From NCBI GenBank assembly GCA_046735355.1, contig JBKPTC010000157.1, positions 1 to 17,287 on the forward strand: DNA of 17,287 bases. The letters run 5' to 3'. Each line of letters begins with the position of its first letter. The first letter of the stretch is position 1. The translations under genes and the position numbers were made by a program. The stretch is from DATAEU01 sp046735355. Its GTDB lineage: Bacteria; Actinomycetota; UBA4738; HRBIN12. Positions 1-7,208 of the stretch are shown here, one piece after another. Below the pieces are notes generated by a model, which saw nothing but the letters and a program-made list of their open reading frames with translations, searched no databases and had not been told where the DNA came from.

Positions 1-389
1 TTGTTGATGCGCCGGACGACCGCGGGAACGCTGTCGGCCGGATACAGGCTCTGGTCCGGATACGTCTGACCGGCGAGGTTGGCGTCGGCGGCGACCTGCC
101 AGCCGGACAGATAGATGGCGTTCAGCCCCGCCTTGACCATCTCGACCGCCTGGCCGCCGGTCAGGGCGCCGAGCGCCGACACGTGGGGCGTCCGTTCGAG
201 CAGGTGCCACAGCCGTTCGGCGCCGTGGCGCGCGAGCGTGTGCTCGATCTTGGCGGAGCCGCGCAGCCGGATGACGTCTTCGGCCGTGTAGCCGCGCTCG
301 ACGCCCTTCCATCGCGCGCTTGCGGCCCAGTGATCGCCGAGCGCCTCGGCCTCGCGCCCGATCCTCGCCTCGTACGTGTGGCTCGTCAT
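1..389 (-). CDS. aceA: Isocitrate lyase, N-terminal part (cut by window edge)
   Basis: First enzyme of the glyoxylate shunt; it cleaves isocitrate to glyoxylate and succinate in the cytoplasm, so the cell can grow on acetate or fatty acids. 129 codons are visible and the reading frame runs open off the left edge. The diagnostic stretch SGWQVAADAN (residues 95-104) followed by QTYPDQSLYPADSVP (108-122) is highly conserved in isocitrate lyases. The catalytic cysteine loop lies outside the window. The ATG at 389 was chosen because a strong Shine-Dalgarno sequence GGGAGG (complement of 397-402) sits 7 bases upstream and the family normally starts about here. The next enzyme of the pathway, aceB, is 236 bases upstream on the same strand, but a separate promoter and leader lie between them, so aceA may be controlled on its own. 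Confidence 0.95.
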   Translation of the reverse strand, partial: MTSHTYEARIGREAEALGDHWAASARWKGVERGYTAEDVIRLRGSAKIEHTLARHGAERLWHLLERTPHVSALGALTGGQAVEMVKAGLNAIYLSGWQVAADANLAGQTYPDQSLYPADSVPAVVRRIN

Positions 390-431
390 TCGCCATCCTC
401 CCTGTCGCGCTGTAGTACCCAGAAACGCGAA

Positions 432-482
432 CGCCCTGCCTCGCAGGGCGGGCCGGCGGGCGACGGAAGCGCCTAGCCGGCC
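432..482 (-). promoter_or_regulatory. Two adjoining hairpins in the aceA leader (possible attenuator)
   Basis: Read on the minus strand, GGCCGGC (482-476) can pair with GCCGGCC (457-451), and immediately after it CGCCCTGC (450-443) pairs perfectly with GCAGGGCG (439-432) around a 3-base loop. The second stem is followed by TTCGCGTTTCT (431-421), which is only partly T-rich, so it is a weak intrinsic terminator at best. The first arm directly abuts the stop codon of the 24-codon ORF at 473-547, so a ribosome finishing that ORF would cover it. The second hairpin could alternatively just terminate aceB transcripts. The pairing is seen directly; the attenuator role is inference. Confidence 0.45.
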
Positions 483-547
483 GGAGGCGTGGCTACTCGG
501 CCGGTCGCGAGCGAGCGCTCGAACGATTTGAACGGCCGATCAAACAT
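473..547 (-). CDS. Possible 24-residue leader peptide upstream of aceA
   Basis: A 24-codon ORF beginning ATG at 547 (peptide starts MFDRPFKSFE) and ending TAG at 475-473. It has no Shine-Dalgarno sequence, but its ATG lies exactly where transcription from the promoter at 554-582 should begin, so it would be translated from a leaderless mRNA. It carries Phe at positions 2, 6 and 9 and several Arg residues, with no clear run of one control codon. It ends just before the tandem hairpins of the aceA leader. It matches no family that I know, and a chance ORF this short is quite possible. Confidence 0.35.
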   Translation of the reverse strand: MFDRPFKSFERSLATGRVATPPAG

Positions 548-553
548 GTCCCG

Positions 554-582
554 AGTCTGCCCGGCCGCGTCCGATGTGTCAA
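554..582 (-). promoter_or_regulatory. Promoter for the aceA leader transcript
   Basis: On the minus strand a perfect -35 box TTGACA (582-577) is followed after 17 bases by a -10-like CAGACT (559-554). The hexamer keeps the critical second A and last T. The expected start point, 7 bases downstream, falls on the A of the ATG at 547. This is the best consensus promoter in the window and lies between the aceB stop (626) and aceA. It implies that aceA can be transcribed independently of aceB. Confidence 0.55.
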
Positions 583-625
583 GGCGCATCCGCGGCCCGC
601 GCTCGCAGCCACGGACCGGGCCGCC

Positions 626-2164
626 TCACGGCAGAAGCTCGTACGCCGGGATCGTGAGGAACTCCATGAACGGCTCGGACAGCGCGACCCGTTCGAACAC
701 GTTGCGGGCATCGCCGCCGACGCCCAACTCGCCCGCGTAGCGCCGGACGGTGTCCGCGGTGACCGGCTCGCCGTCGGCGGTCGGCACGCCGTGGTGGACC
801 CACTGCCAGAGCTGGGACCGCGAGATCTCCGCCGTCGCCGCGTCCTCCATCAGGTCGTGGATCGCCGCCGCGCCGTTTCCGGCGAACCACGACTCGAGAT
901 ACCGCAGCCCGACGTCCACGTTGGCCCGGACGCCGTCGGTCGTCACGCGCCCGCCCGGAACGCGTACGTCGAGCAGGTCGGAGGCGTTCACCTCGACGTC
1001 CGTCCGTAGCCGGTCGATCTGATGCGGGCGGTCGCCGAGCACGCCGGCGAAGACGCCGGTCGCGACGGGCACCAGATCGGGATGCGCGACCCACGTGCCG
1101 TCGAAGGCATCGCCGGCCTCTCGCTGCTTGTCCTCGCGGACCTTGGCGATCGCGACCTCGGTGACGTCCGGTCTGCGGCGGTTCGGGATGAACGCCGCCA
1201 TCCCGCCGATCGCGTGCGCGCCGCGCCGATGACACGTGGCGACCAGGAGCTCCGCGTACGCGCGCATGAACGGCACCGTCATCGTCACCTCGCCACGATC
1301 GGGAAGCACGAACTCCGGACGCGCGCCGAGCTTCTTGATGACGCTGAAGATGTAGTCCCAGCGGCCCGCGTTGAGCGCGCAGCCGTGCTCGCGGAGCTCG
1401 AACAGGATCTCCTCCATCCGGAACGCGGCCAGGATCGTCTCGATCAGCACGGTGCAGCGGATCGATCCCCGCGGGATACCGAGCGCGTCCTGCGCGAGTC
1501 CGAAGACATCGTTCCACAGCCTCGCCTCGAGATGCGACTCGAGCTTCGGCAGGTAGAAGTACGGCCCGCTGCCGCGCTCGAGGAGCGTGCGCGCGCAGTG
1601 GAAGAACGCGAGGCCGAAATCGAACAACGAGGCGGACACCGGCTCGTCGTCGACGAGAACGTGCTTCTCGGGCAGGTGCCATCCCCGCGGTCGAACGAGC
1701 AGCGTCGCGGGCGCGTCGCCGAGCGCATACGTCTTGTCCGGCGTCTGCAACCGGATCGTTCCCTCGGCCGCGTCCCGAAGGTTAGCCTGCCCACCGACGC
1801 AGTTGTCCCACGTCGGCGAGTTGGCGTCCTCGAGATCCGCCATGAAGCACCGGGCGCCGGAGTTCAGCGCGTTGATCATCATCTTCCGGTCGACGGGTCC
1901 GGTGATCTCGACGCGGCGATCGAGGAGGTCAGGCGGCGCCGCCGCGACGCGCCAGTCGCCCTCGCGAGCCGCGCTCGACGGTAGGAAGTCGGGCAGCTCG
2001 CCCGCGTCGAGGCTCTCCTGCTCCTGTCGCCGAGCCGCGAGGAGCTCGGCGCGGCTCGCGCGGAATTCGCGCTGGAGACGCGCCACGAACGCGACGGCCT
2101 CGTCGGTCAGGACGTCGTCGAACCGCTCCGGTCGCGGTCCGGTGATGCGTACGCTGTCGTCCAT
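626..2164 (-). CDS. aceB: Malate synthase A
   Basis: Second enzyme of the glyoxylate shunt; it condenses glyoxylate with acetyl-CoA to give malate and CoA, with Mg2+, in the cytoplasm. At 512 residues it has the usual length of the A-type enzyme (about 530) rather than the longer G-type of about 720. Visible active-site motifs are VRPRGWHLPEKH (157-168, catalytic arginine), LIETILAAF with the Mg-binding E242, GRWDYIFS with D270, and MEDAATAEISRSQLWQW (439-455) carrying the presumed catalytic base D441. The ATG at 2164 gives a normal N-terminus, but its Shine-Dalgarno is poor (GGTGGGG about 13 bases upstream). aceA follows downstream on the same strand. The gene diverges from ctaC, with only 77 bases between the two starts. 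Confidence 0.95.
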   Translation of the reverse strand: MDDSVRITGPRPERFDDVLTDEAVAFVARLQREFRASRAELLAARRQEQESLDAGELPDFLPSSAAREGDWRVAAAPPDLLDRRVEITGPVDRKMMINALNSGARCFMADLEDANSPTWDNCVGGQANLRDAAEGTIRLQTPDKTYALGDAPATLLVRPRGWHLPEKHVLVDDEPVSASLFDFGLAFFHCARTLLERGSGPYFYLPKLESHLEARLWNDVFGLAQDALGIPRGSIRCTVLIETILAAFRMEEILFELREHGCALNAGRWDYIFSVIKKLGARPEFVLPDRGEVTMTVPFMRAYAELLVATCHRRGAHAIGGMAAFIPNRRRPDVTEVAIAKVREDKQREAGDAFDGTWVAHPDLVPVATGVFAGVLGDRPHQIDRLRTDVEVNASDLLDVRVPGGRVTTDGVRANVDVGLRYLESWFAGNGAAAIHDLMEDAATAEISRSQLWQWVHHGVPTADGEPVTADTVRRYAGELGVGGDARNVFERVALSEPFMEFLTIPAYELLP

Positions 2165-2206
2165 CCCCGTGCATCATTCCCCACCGGGCGGCCCCACGCA
2201 GCGGGG

Positions 2207-2235
2207 TTGTTGGTTCCGGCCGTCGGGGATATACG
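2207..2235 (+). promoter_or_regulatory. Probable ctaC promoter (leaderless start)
   Basis: TTGTTG (2207-2212), a 17-base spacer, then TATACG (2230-2235). The predicted start of transcription, about 7 bases downstream, coincides with the GTG start codon at 2242, so ctaC mRNA would be leaderless. That agrees with the absence of a well-placed Shine-Dalgarno. On the opposite strand the same AT patch reads TATATC (2233-2228) and could serve as the -10 of aceB, though I see no convincing -35 for it. Confidence 0.5.
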
Positions 2236-2241
2236 ACGTGC

Positions 2242-2961
2242 GTGCAACGCGCCCGACCGCCCCTCGTGCTCCTCGGCGCGGCGCTGCTTGGCCTTCCGAG
2301 CTGTTCCGAGCGGTTCGGCGCGCCCGATCCGTCGTCGGTGCAGGGCGGCGAGGTCGTCGACCTGTGGCGGGTGTTCGTGCTGACGAGCATCGTCGTCGGC
2401 GGGATCGTCATCGGGCTGATCGCCTTCGCGGTCATCCGCTATCGCGGGAGCAAGGCCGGCCAGGCGGCGGCGTTCAACAAGCACATCCCGCTCGAGATCG
2501 TCTACACCGCCATCCCCGTCCTCATCGTCGCCGGTCTGTTCTTCGCGACGTTCGACGTCGAGCAGGAGGTCGACAGCACGACGGCGGAGCCGCAGCTGAC
2601 GGTCGCGGTGACCGGTTTCGACTGGTCGTGGCGGTTCTCGTACCAGGGGAGCGGCGTCTCGGTGACCGGTCTGCCGAGCCGCCCCCCGACGCTGGTGCTG
2701 CCCGAGGGACGCGTCGTCCGGATCTTCCTCACGTCGGCCGACGTGATCCACGCGTTCTACGTGCCGGACCTGCTCTTCAAGCGCGACGCGATCCCCGGCC
2801 GCACCAACGTCTTCCAGATCGTGCCGGACCGCGCGGGCACCTTCCGCGGCGAGTGCGCGGAGTACTGCGGGCTGGACCACGCTCGCATGTCGTTCGACGT
2901 GCGAGTCGTTCCCGGCGCCGACTTCGACACGTGGCTCGCGCAGCAGGGCTCGGTGCCGTGA
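2242..2961 (+). CDS. ctaC: Cytochrome c oxidase subunit II (CuA subunit)
   Basis: Takes electrons from cytochrome c (here the diheme QcrC) through its binuclear CuA site and passes them to subunit I of the aa3 oxidase. 239 residues. A basic start and hydrophobic run end in LPSC (18-21), a somewhat atypical lipobox, so it is probably a lipoprotein anchored at C21. Transmembrane helices lie near 45-66 and 85-103, followed by the extracytoplasmic cupredoxin domain. All CuA ligands are present: H170, C205, C209, H213 and M216 in the CAEYCGLDHARM motif, with E207 supplying the backbone ligand. There is no fused cytochrome c domain. The start is GTG at 2242 and probably leaderless. Its TGA overlaps the GTG of ctaD (GTGA), so the two are translationally coupled. 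Confidence 0.95.
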   Translation: MQRARPPLVLLGAALLGLPSCSERFGAPDPSSVQGGEVVDLWRVFVLTSIVVGGIVIGLIAFAVIRYRGSKAGQAAAFNKHIPLEIVYTAIPVLIVAGLFFATFDVEQEVDSTTAEPQLTVAVTGFDWSWRFSYQGSGVSVTGLPSRPPTLVLPEGRVVRIFLTSADVIHAFYVPDLLFKRDAIPGRTNVFQIVPDRAGTFRGECAEYCGLDHARMSFDVRVVPGADFDTWLAQQGSVP

Positions 2962-4607
2962 GCACCGTCGCGCTGGATCGCACCGAGGAGCCGGCCGGGC
3001 GCGGCCTGGTCTCGTGGCTGACGACGACCGACCACAAGCGGATCGGTGTCCTGTACATGGTGTCGACGTTCGCCTTCTTCGTGGTCGGCGGGGTCCTCGC
3101 CGGCATCATGCGCGCGCAGCTGACCGCGCCGAACCAGACGCTGATCGGCAAGGAGGCGTACAACGCGCTGTTCACGATGCACGGGACGATCATGATCTTC
3201 CTGTTCGTCGCGCCGTTCGGGTTCGGTCTGGCCAACTACCTGTTGCCGCTGCAGATCGGCGCGCCCGACGTCGCGTTTCCGCGGCTGAACGCGCTGTCGT
3301 TCTGGATGTTCCTCCTCGGCGGAGTGATGGTGCTGTCGGGGTTCCTCACGACGGGGGGACCGGCAGCCGCCGGGTGGACGTCCTACGTCCCGCTGTCCGA
3401 GCGCCCGTTCACGCCGGGGCTTGGGCAGGACCTGTGGATCGTCGGCCTGCTGGTCACGAGCGTCTCGGGGATCCTGACCGCGGTCAACCTGCTCGCGACG
3501 GCCGTCCTGCTGCGCGCTCCCGGGATGATCATGTGGCGGCTGCCGATCTTCACGTGGAACGTGATCGTGACGATGGTGCTCGTCCTGGTCGCATTTCCGT
3601 CGATCGCCGTCGCGTTCTCGCTGCTGTTCATCGACCGGCGACTCGGCGGCCACGTCTTCGATCCACAGTTCGGCGGCAGTCCGATCCTGTATCAGCACCT
3701 GTTCTGGTTCTTCGGGCATCCCGAGGTCTACATCATGATCCTGCCCTGGTTCGGCGTGATCACGGAGATCGTGCCGGTGTTCTCTCGCAAGCGCGTGTTC
3801 GGCTACACCGGGTTCGTGCTGGCGACGCTCCTCATCGCCGGATACTCCATGACGGTCTGGGCGCATCACATGTTCACGACGGGGGCCGTCGAGAATCCGT
3901 TCTTCTCGGCGATGTCGTTCCTGATCGCGGTGCCGACCGGCATCAAGTTCTTCAACTGGATCGGCTCGATGTGGCGCGGCCGGATCTGGTTCACGACCGC
4001 GATGCTGTTCAGCCTCGCCTTCATGGGCAACTTCTTGATCGGCGGCATCACCGGCGTGATGGTCGCCTCGCCGCCGATCGACTACCACGTGCACGACACG
4101 TATTTCGTCGTCGCGCACTTCCACGACGTCCTGATGGGCGGCAGCGTGTTCGCGATCTTCGCGGCGGTCGCGTTCTGGTTCCCGAAGATCACCGGCGCGA
4201 TGCTGCGCGAGGGCCTCGGCCGCCTGTCCGTGCTGCTGATGTTCGTCGGCTTCAACGTGACGTTCACGCCGATGTACACGCTCGGGATGCGGGGCATGCC
4301 GCGGCGCATCGCGACGTATCCGTCGGGCCTGGGATGGGACACGCCCAACGTCGTGGCGACGATCGGAACGGCGATCCTCACGGTTGGGATCGCGGCCTTC
4401 ATGGCGAACGTCGGGATCTCGCTGCTGCGCCGGATCCCGGCCGGGGGCGACCCGTGGGGCGGGTACTCGCTCGAGTGGGCGACCAGCTCACCGCCGCCGG
4501 CGCACAACTTCGAGCGGTTGCCGCAGATCCGCTCGGAGCGGCCGGCGTACGACGTCCACCGCGCGGCGCTCGAGGTCGACGAGCGGCTGGAACGAGACGC
4601 GCCGTGA
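2958..4607 (+). CDS. ctaD: Cytochrome c oxidase subunit I, aa3 type
   Basis: Catalytic subunit that reduces O2 to water at the heme a3-CuB site and pumps protons; about 12 membrane helices, 549 residues. All metal ligands are visible: H75 (low-spin heme a, in FTMHGTIM), H254 with the cross-linked Y258 in GHPEVY, H303 and H304 (CuB), H387 and H389 in VAHFHD (hemes a3 and a). E256 and D104 mark a working D-channel and K330 in VPTGIK the K-channel, which places it in the A1 class of heme-copper oxidases. The GTG at 2958 overlaps the ctaC stop. The frame is open far upstream of it, but that part is antisense to aceB and does not resemble the family. The stop codon again sits in a GTGA, leading into a mini-ORF and then ctaF. 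Confidence 0.97.
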   Translation: MSTVALDRTEEPAGRGLVSWLTTTDHKRIGVLYMVSTFAFFVVGGVLAGIMRAQLTAPNQTLIGKEAYNALFTMHGTIMIFLFVAPFGFGLANYLLPLQIGAPDVAFPRLNALSFWMFLLGGVMVLSGFLTTGGPAAAGWTSYVPLSERPFTPGLGQDLWIVGLLVTSVSGILTAVNLLATAVLLRAPGMIMWRLPIFTWNVIVTMVLVLVAFPSIAVAFSLLFIDRRLGGHVFDPQFGGSPILYQHLFWFFGHPEVYIMILPWFGVITEIVPVFSRKRVFGYTGFVLATLLIAGYSMTVWAHHMFTTGAVENPFFSAMSFLIAVPTGIKFFNWIGSMWRGRIWFTTAMLFSLAFMGNFLIGGITGVMVASPPIDYHVHDTYFVVAHFHDVLMGGSVFAIFAAVAFWFPKITGAMLREGLGRLSVLLMFVGFNVTFTPMYTLGMRGMPRRIATYPSGLGWDTPNVVATIGTAILTVGIAAFMANVGISLLRRIPAGGDPWGGYSLEWATSSPPPAHNFERLPQIRSERPAYDVHRAALEVDERLERDAP

Positions 4608-4624
4608 GCATCTTCGTGCGATGA
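4604..4624 (+). other. Six-codon mini-ORF bridging ctaD and ctaF
   Basis: A GTG overlapping the ctaD stop (GTGA at 4604-4607) opens a frame of six codons (VSIFVR), ended by the TGA at 4622-4624. That TGA overlaps the ATG of ctaF (ATGA at 4621-4624). A ribosome leaving ctaD could restart here, finish after six codons and restart again on ctaF, whose own start has no clear Shine-Dalgarno. The geometry is seen directly; use as a coupling relay is inference, and coincidence is possible. Confidence 0.3.
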
Positions 4625-5004
4625 GGACCTTCGTGAAGGTGTTCCTCGCGTCGGGGACGTTCATCCTCGTGAGCGATGTCATCTACTGGTTCGTCAGTTA
4701 CGAGCCGGCCGGGACCGTGCTGCTCCTCGGTACGGCGCTGGCCACCTACGTGATGGCCGCGTACGCCTGGCTCAGATCTCGTCGGTCGGCCGATCCCGTC
4801 GAGGACACGCCGGACGCGGATCCGGGCGCGGCGGCCGGCGAGCCGATCACCTCGTTCACGATGGACTCCCCGTGGCCGCTAGTCTTCGGCATCGGGATCG
4901 CCGTGCTCGCGAGCGGATTCGTGTTCGGGCCGGCGCTACTCGCGCTCGGGGCGATCGTCTGTGTCGCCGGTATCGTCGGCCTCATGCGCGAAAGCATCGC
5001 GTGA
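4621..5004 (+). CDS. ctaF: Cytochrome c oxidase subunit IV, actinobacterial type
   Basis: Small accessory membrane subunit of the actinobacterial aa3 oxidase; it stabilises the complex and is not catalytic. 127 residues with four hydrophobic segments (about 6-26, 30-50, 87-103 and 104-122) and an acidic hydrophilic loop at 57-80 between helices 2 and 3, the layout of this family. Position directly after ctaD supports the call. The ATG at 4621 was chosen because it overlaps the preceding mini-ORF stop and matches the family N-terminus; a longer frame upstream is antisense-like sequence within ctaD. Its last 22 codons, including most of helix 4, overlap the 3' end of qcrB on the other strand, with no terminator visible between the convergent operons. 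Confidence 0.9.
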   Translation: MRTFVKVFLASGTFILVSDVIYWFVSYEPAGTVLLLGTALATYVMAAYAWLRSRRSADPVEDTPDADPGAAAGEPITSFTMDSPWPLVFGIGIAVLASGFVFGPALLALGAIVCVAGIVGLMRESIA

Positions 5005-6381
5005 GGCCGGCCCGACGGCGACCGTCGCGAACCCGCCCTCCGCGGTCCGGCGCAGCGCGACCCGGTCCGGCCGGCGCACCGGATGGAACTCGGCACGCCG
5101 CAGCTCGCGGCAGATTACGTACGTGAGCCCGCCGTTCACAATCGGCGCGACCACCAGCAGGACACGCACCACCGCGTTCATGCCCTCGACGGACACCTGG
5201 AACAGATAGGCCAGGAGGTCGTTGCTGCCGGCCAGCGTGAGGAGGCCGATGAACGTGATGCCGGCCGCCCCCACCGCGCTCCGCATCGGGTTGTCGCGCG
5301 GGCGGTCGAGCAGGTTGTGCAGCGTCCGGTCGCCCGTGAGGCGCCGCTCGATCCACGGCCACAGCGCGAGGACGGTGAAGAAGATGCCGGGGACGACGAC
5401 GCCCGGAACGAACGGCTCGGGCACGCGCCATCGCCCGATGTGCGGTTCGACCGAGGGTGCCAGGCGAAGGGCTCCCTCGAGCCAGCCCACGTACCAGTCG
5501 GGTTGGGCCGGTGAGGTCGGAACGGTCGGGTCGAACGGCCCGTAGAACCAGACGGGGTTGATCTGGAACAGGCCGCCGAGCATCGAGAGCACGCCGGCGA
5601 TCACGAAGAACAGTCCCACGCTCTTGAGCGCGTACCGCGGCCACAGCGACGACCCGACGACGTTGTCCTCGGTTCTGCCGGCTCCCTTGAACTGCGTGTG
5701 CTTCTGATGCCACACGAGCGCGAGGTGCGCGGACAGGGCGCCGGCGATTAGCGCCGGCAACAGGAACACGTGGAACACGAAGAGCCGCGACAGCATCTCG
5801 TGCGTCGGGAACTCGCCGCCGAAGATCAGGTATGCGATCCACGGTCCGACGAACGGGATCGACAGCACGGCGGAGTACGCGATCCGCAAACCCGTCCCGG
5901 AGAGCAGGTCGTCGGGGAGCGAGTAGCCGGTGAACCCGGCCGCCGTCCCGAGCAGGAGCAACGAAACGCCGATCAGCCAGTTGATGTCGCGCGGCTTGCG
6001 GAAGGCGCCGGTGAAGAAGACGCGGATCGCGTGCAGCATGATCGCGCCCACGAACACGATGGCCGCCCAGTGGTGGATCTGCCGCATCACGAGACCCGCG
6101 CGCACCTCGAACGAGATGTGCATCACCGAGTCGTACGCGACCGATACGTGCTGTCCGCGGAGCGGCGCGTACGGACCCGTGTACGTCGTCTCCTCGGCCG
6201 ACGCGACGTAGAAGAAGGTCAGGAACGTTCCGGTCAGGACGAGAATCAGGAAGCAGTACATCGCCACCTCGCCGAGCATGAAGGCCCAGTGGTCCGGAAA
6301 GACCTTGCGGAGGCTGCGCCTGGCGAAGCTGGCCGCGTGGAGCCGCTCGTCGAACCCCTCGACCGCGTTGCGAACGATCAC
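4936..6381 (-). CDS. qcrB: Cytochrome b subunit of the bc complex
   Basis: Membrane core of the menaquinol:cytochrome c oxidoreductase; it carries hemes bL and bH and the quinol sites. 481 residues. The N-terminal part carries the heme ligands H103 or H104 with H117 (IHHWAAIVF...LHAIR), and H204 with H219 (FVFHVFLLP...SAHLALVW). The segment GAFRKPRDINW (126-135) is typical of actinobacterial QcrB. The Qo-site motif is PDW (294-296) where mitochondria have PEW. It is a single-chain protein of about eight helices, rather shorter than mycobacterial QcrB. The GTG at 6381 overlaps the qcrA stop (GTGA). The tail from 460 to 481 is acidic and poorly conserved-looking, and it is this part that overlaps ctaF. 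It is the last gene of ctaE-qcrCAB. Confidence 0.95.
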   Translation of the reverse strand: MIVRNAVEGFDERLHAASFARRSLRKVFPDHWAFMLGEVAMYCFLILVLTGTFLTFFYVASAEETTYTGPYAPLRGQHVSVAYDSVMHISFEVRAGLVMRQIHHWAAIVFVGAIMLHAIRVFFTGAFRKPRDINWLIGVSLLLLGTAAGFTGYSLPDDLLSGTGLRIAYSAVLSIPFVGPWIAYLIFGGEFPTHEMLSRLFVFHVFLLPALIAGALSAHLALVWHQKHTQFKGAGRTEDNVVGSSLWPRYALKSVGLFFVIAGVLSMLGGLFQINPVWFYGPFDPTVPTSPAQPDWYVGWLEGALRLAPSVEPHIGRWRVPEPFVPGVVVPGIFFTVLALWPWIERRLTGDRTLHNLLDRPRDNPMRSAVGAAGITFIGLLTLAGSNDLLAYLFQVSVEGMNAVVRVLLVVAPIVNGGLTYVICRELRRAEFHPVRRPDRVALRRTAEGGFATVAVGPASRDAFAHEADDTGDTDDRPERE

Positions 6382-7208
6382 GGCATGTTCCAGAAGCTCG
6401 GGCCGACGGGGCCGCTGAAGCCACCGCCGGCGACGAGGTAGCCCTCGGCGTCGATCTCGAGCGGGAGTTGGGGCAGCGGCCGGACCGCTGGCCCCGACAC
6501 GGCTTGGGCGCCGGTGTAGACGTCGAACGTCGACTGATGGCAGGGACAGCGGAGCGCGTGCTCGGTCTCGACGTACAGGCCGACGGGGCAGCCCGCGTGC
6601 GTGCACACCTTCGAGTAGCAGAGGTTGCCCTCGGGCGCCCAGCCCTCGCGGCCGGACGGGAGCGCGAGGTTCGCGGGGTCGACACGGACCAGCACCGCCT
6701 GCGCGTCGGCCGATCCGATCGCGTCCTCGGGAAAGACGGTCACGATCGAGGCCGTCTCGAGCTCGGTCGGGCGCAGCGGCGCGCCGTCGCCGGTCACCAG
6801 ACGCGAGCCCTTCCTCCACGGCGTCGTCGTGAGGGTGTTGCCGGGGCTTGGGCCGAGCGAGCGGATCGGAAAGACGAGCGCGATCCCGAGCGCGCCACCG
6901 GCCGCGCCGAGCAGGCGGATCAGGAACCGGCGCCGCGCCATCTGCTCGCCGCCCTCCTGCACGGCGTCCTCGGCGGCCCTCACCTCGGCGGCTGACGACG
7001 GCGCCTCGCGAGGCTCGACGTCGTCGGGGCCGTCGAGGATCCGCTTGCCCCACAGGATGAGCGCCGCGCCGATCGATCCGAGCGAGACGGCGAGGCACGT
7101 TCCCTCGAGCTGCGGCTGCCCGCCCGAGATGTACACGACGGCGAGCGCGAGGCTCGCCGCCATCGAGAGCAGCAGGAACATCCCGGCGGCGCGGGCGGCG
7201 TCCCTCAT
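6378..7208 (-). CDS. qcrA: Rieske iron-sulfur subunit of the bc complex
   Basis: Moves electrons from menaquinol at the Qo site to cytochrome c heme through a mobile [2Fe-2S] head. 276 residues. Three hydrophobic segments (about 10-28, 37-54 and 96-115) precede the head, as in actinobacterial Rieske proteins. The cluster motifs are CTHAGC (202-207) and CPCHQS (221-226): C202, H204, C221 and H224 bind the cluster, and C207-C223 would form the stabilising disulfide. A twin-arginine-like ARRRFLIR (91-98) directly precedes the third helix, which fits the known actinobacterial arrangement where Sec inserts the first two helices and Tat exports the folded head. The start ATG overlaps the qcrC stop and the TGA overlaps the qcrB GTG. 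Confidence 0.96.
   Translation of the reverse strand: MRDAARAAGMFLLLSMAASLALAVVYISGGQPQLEGTCLAVSLGSIGAALILWGKRILDGPDDVEPREAPSSAAEVRAAEDAVQEGGEQMARRRFLIRLLGAAGGALGIALVFPIRSLGPSPGNTLTTTPWRKGSRLVTGDGAPLRPTELETASIVTVFPEDAIGSADAQAVLVRVDPANLALPSGREGWAPEGNLCYSKVCTHAGCPVGLYVETEHALRCPCHQSTFDVYTGAQAVSGPAVRPLPQLPLEIDAEGYLVAGGGFSGPVGPSFWNMP

Noticed and set aside
1022..1984. A 320-codon plus-strand frame opposite aceB
   Set aside because: Antisense shadow; the aceB frame has all catalytic residues, and this one has only low-complexity charged sequence.
1587..2957. Frame open upstream of ctaD, suggesting a giant fusion protein
   Set aside because: This part is antisense to aceB and out of frame with ctaC; the ctaD start is set by the GTGA overlap and the family N-terminus.
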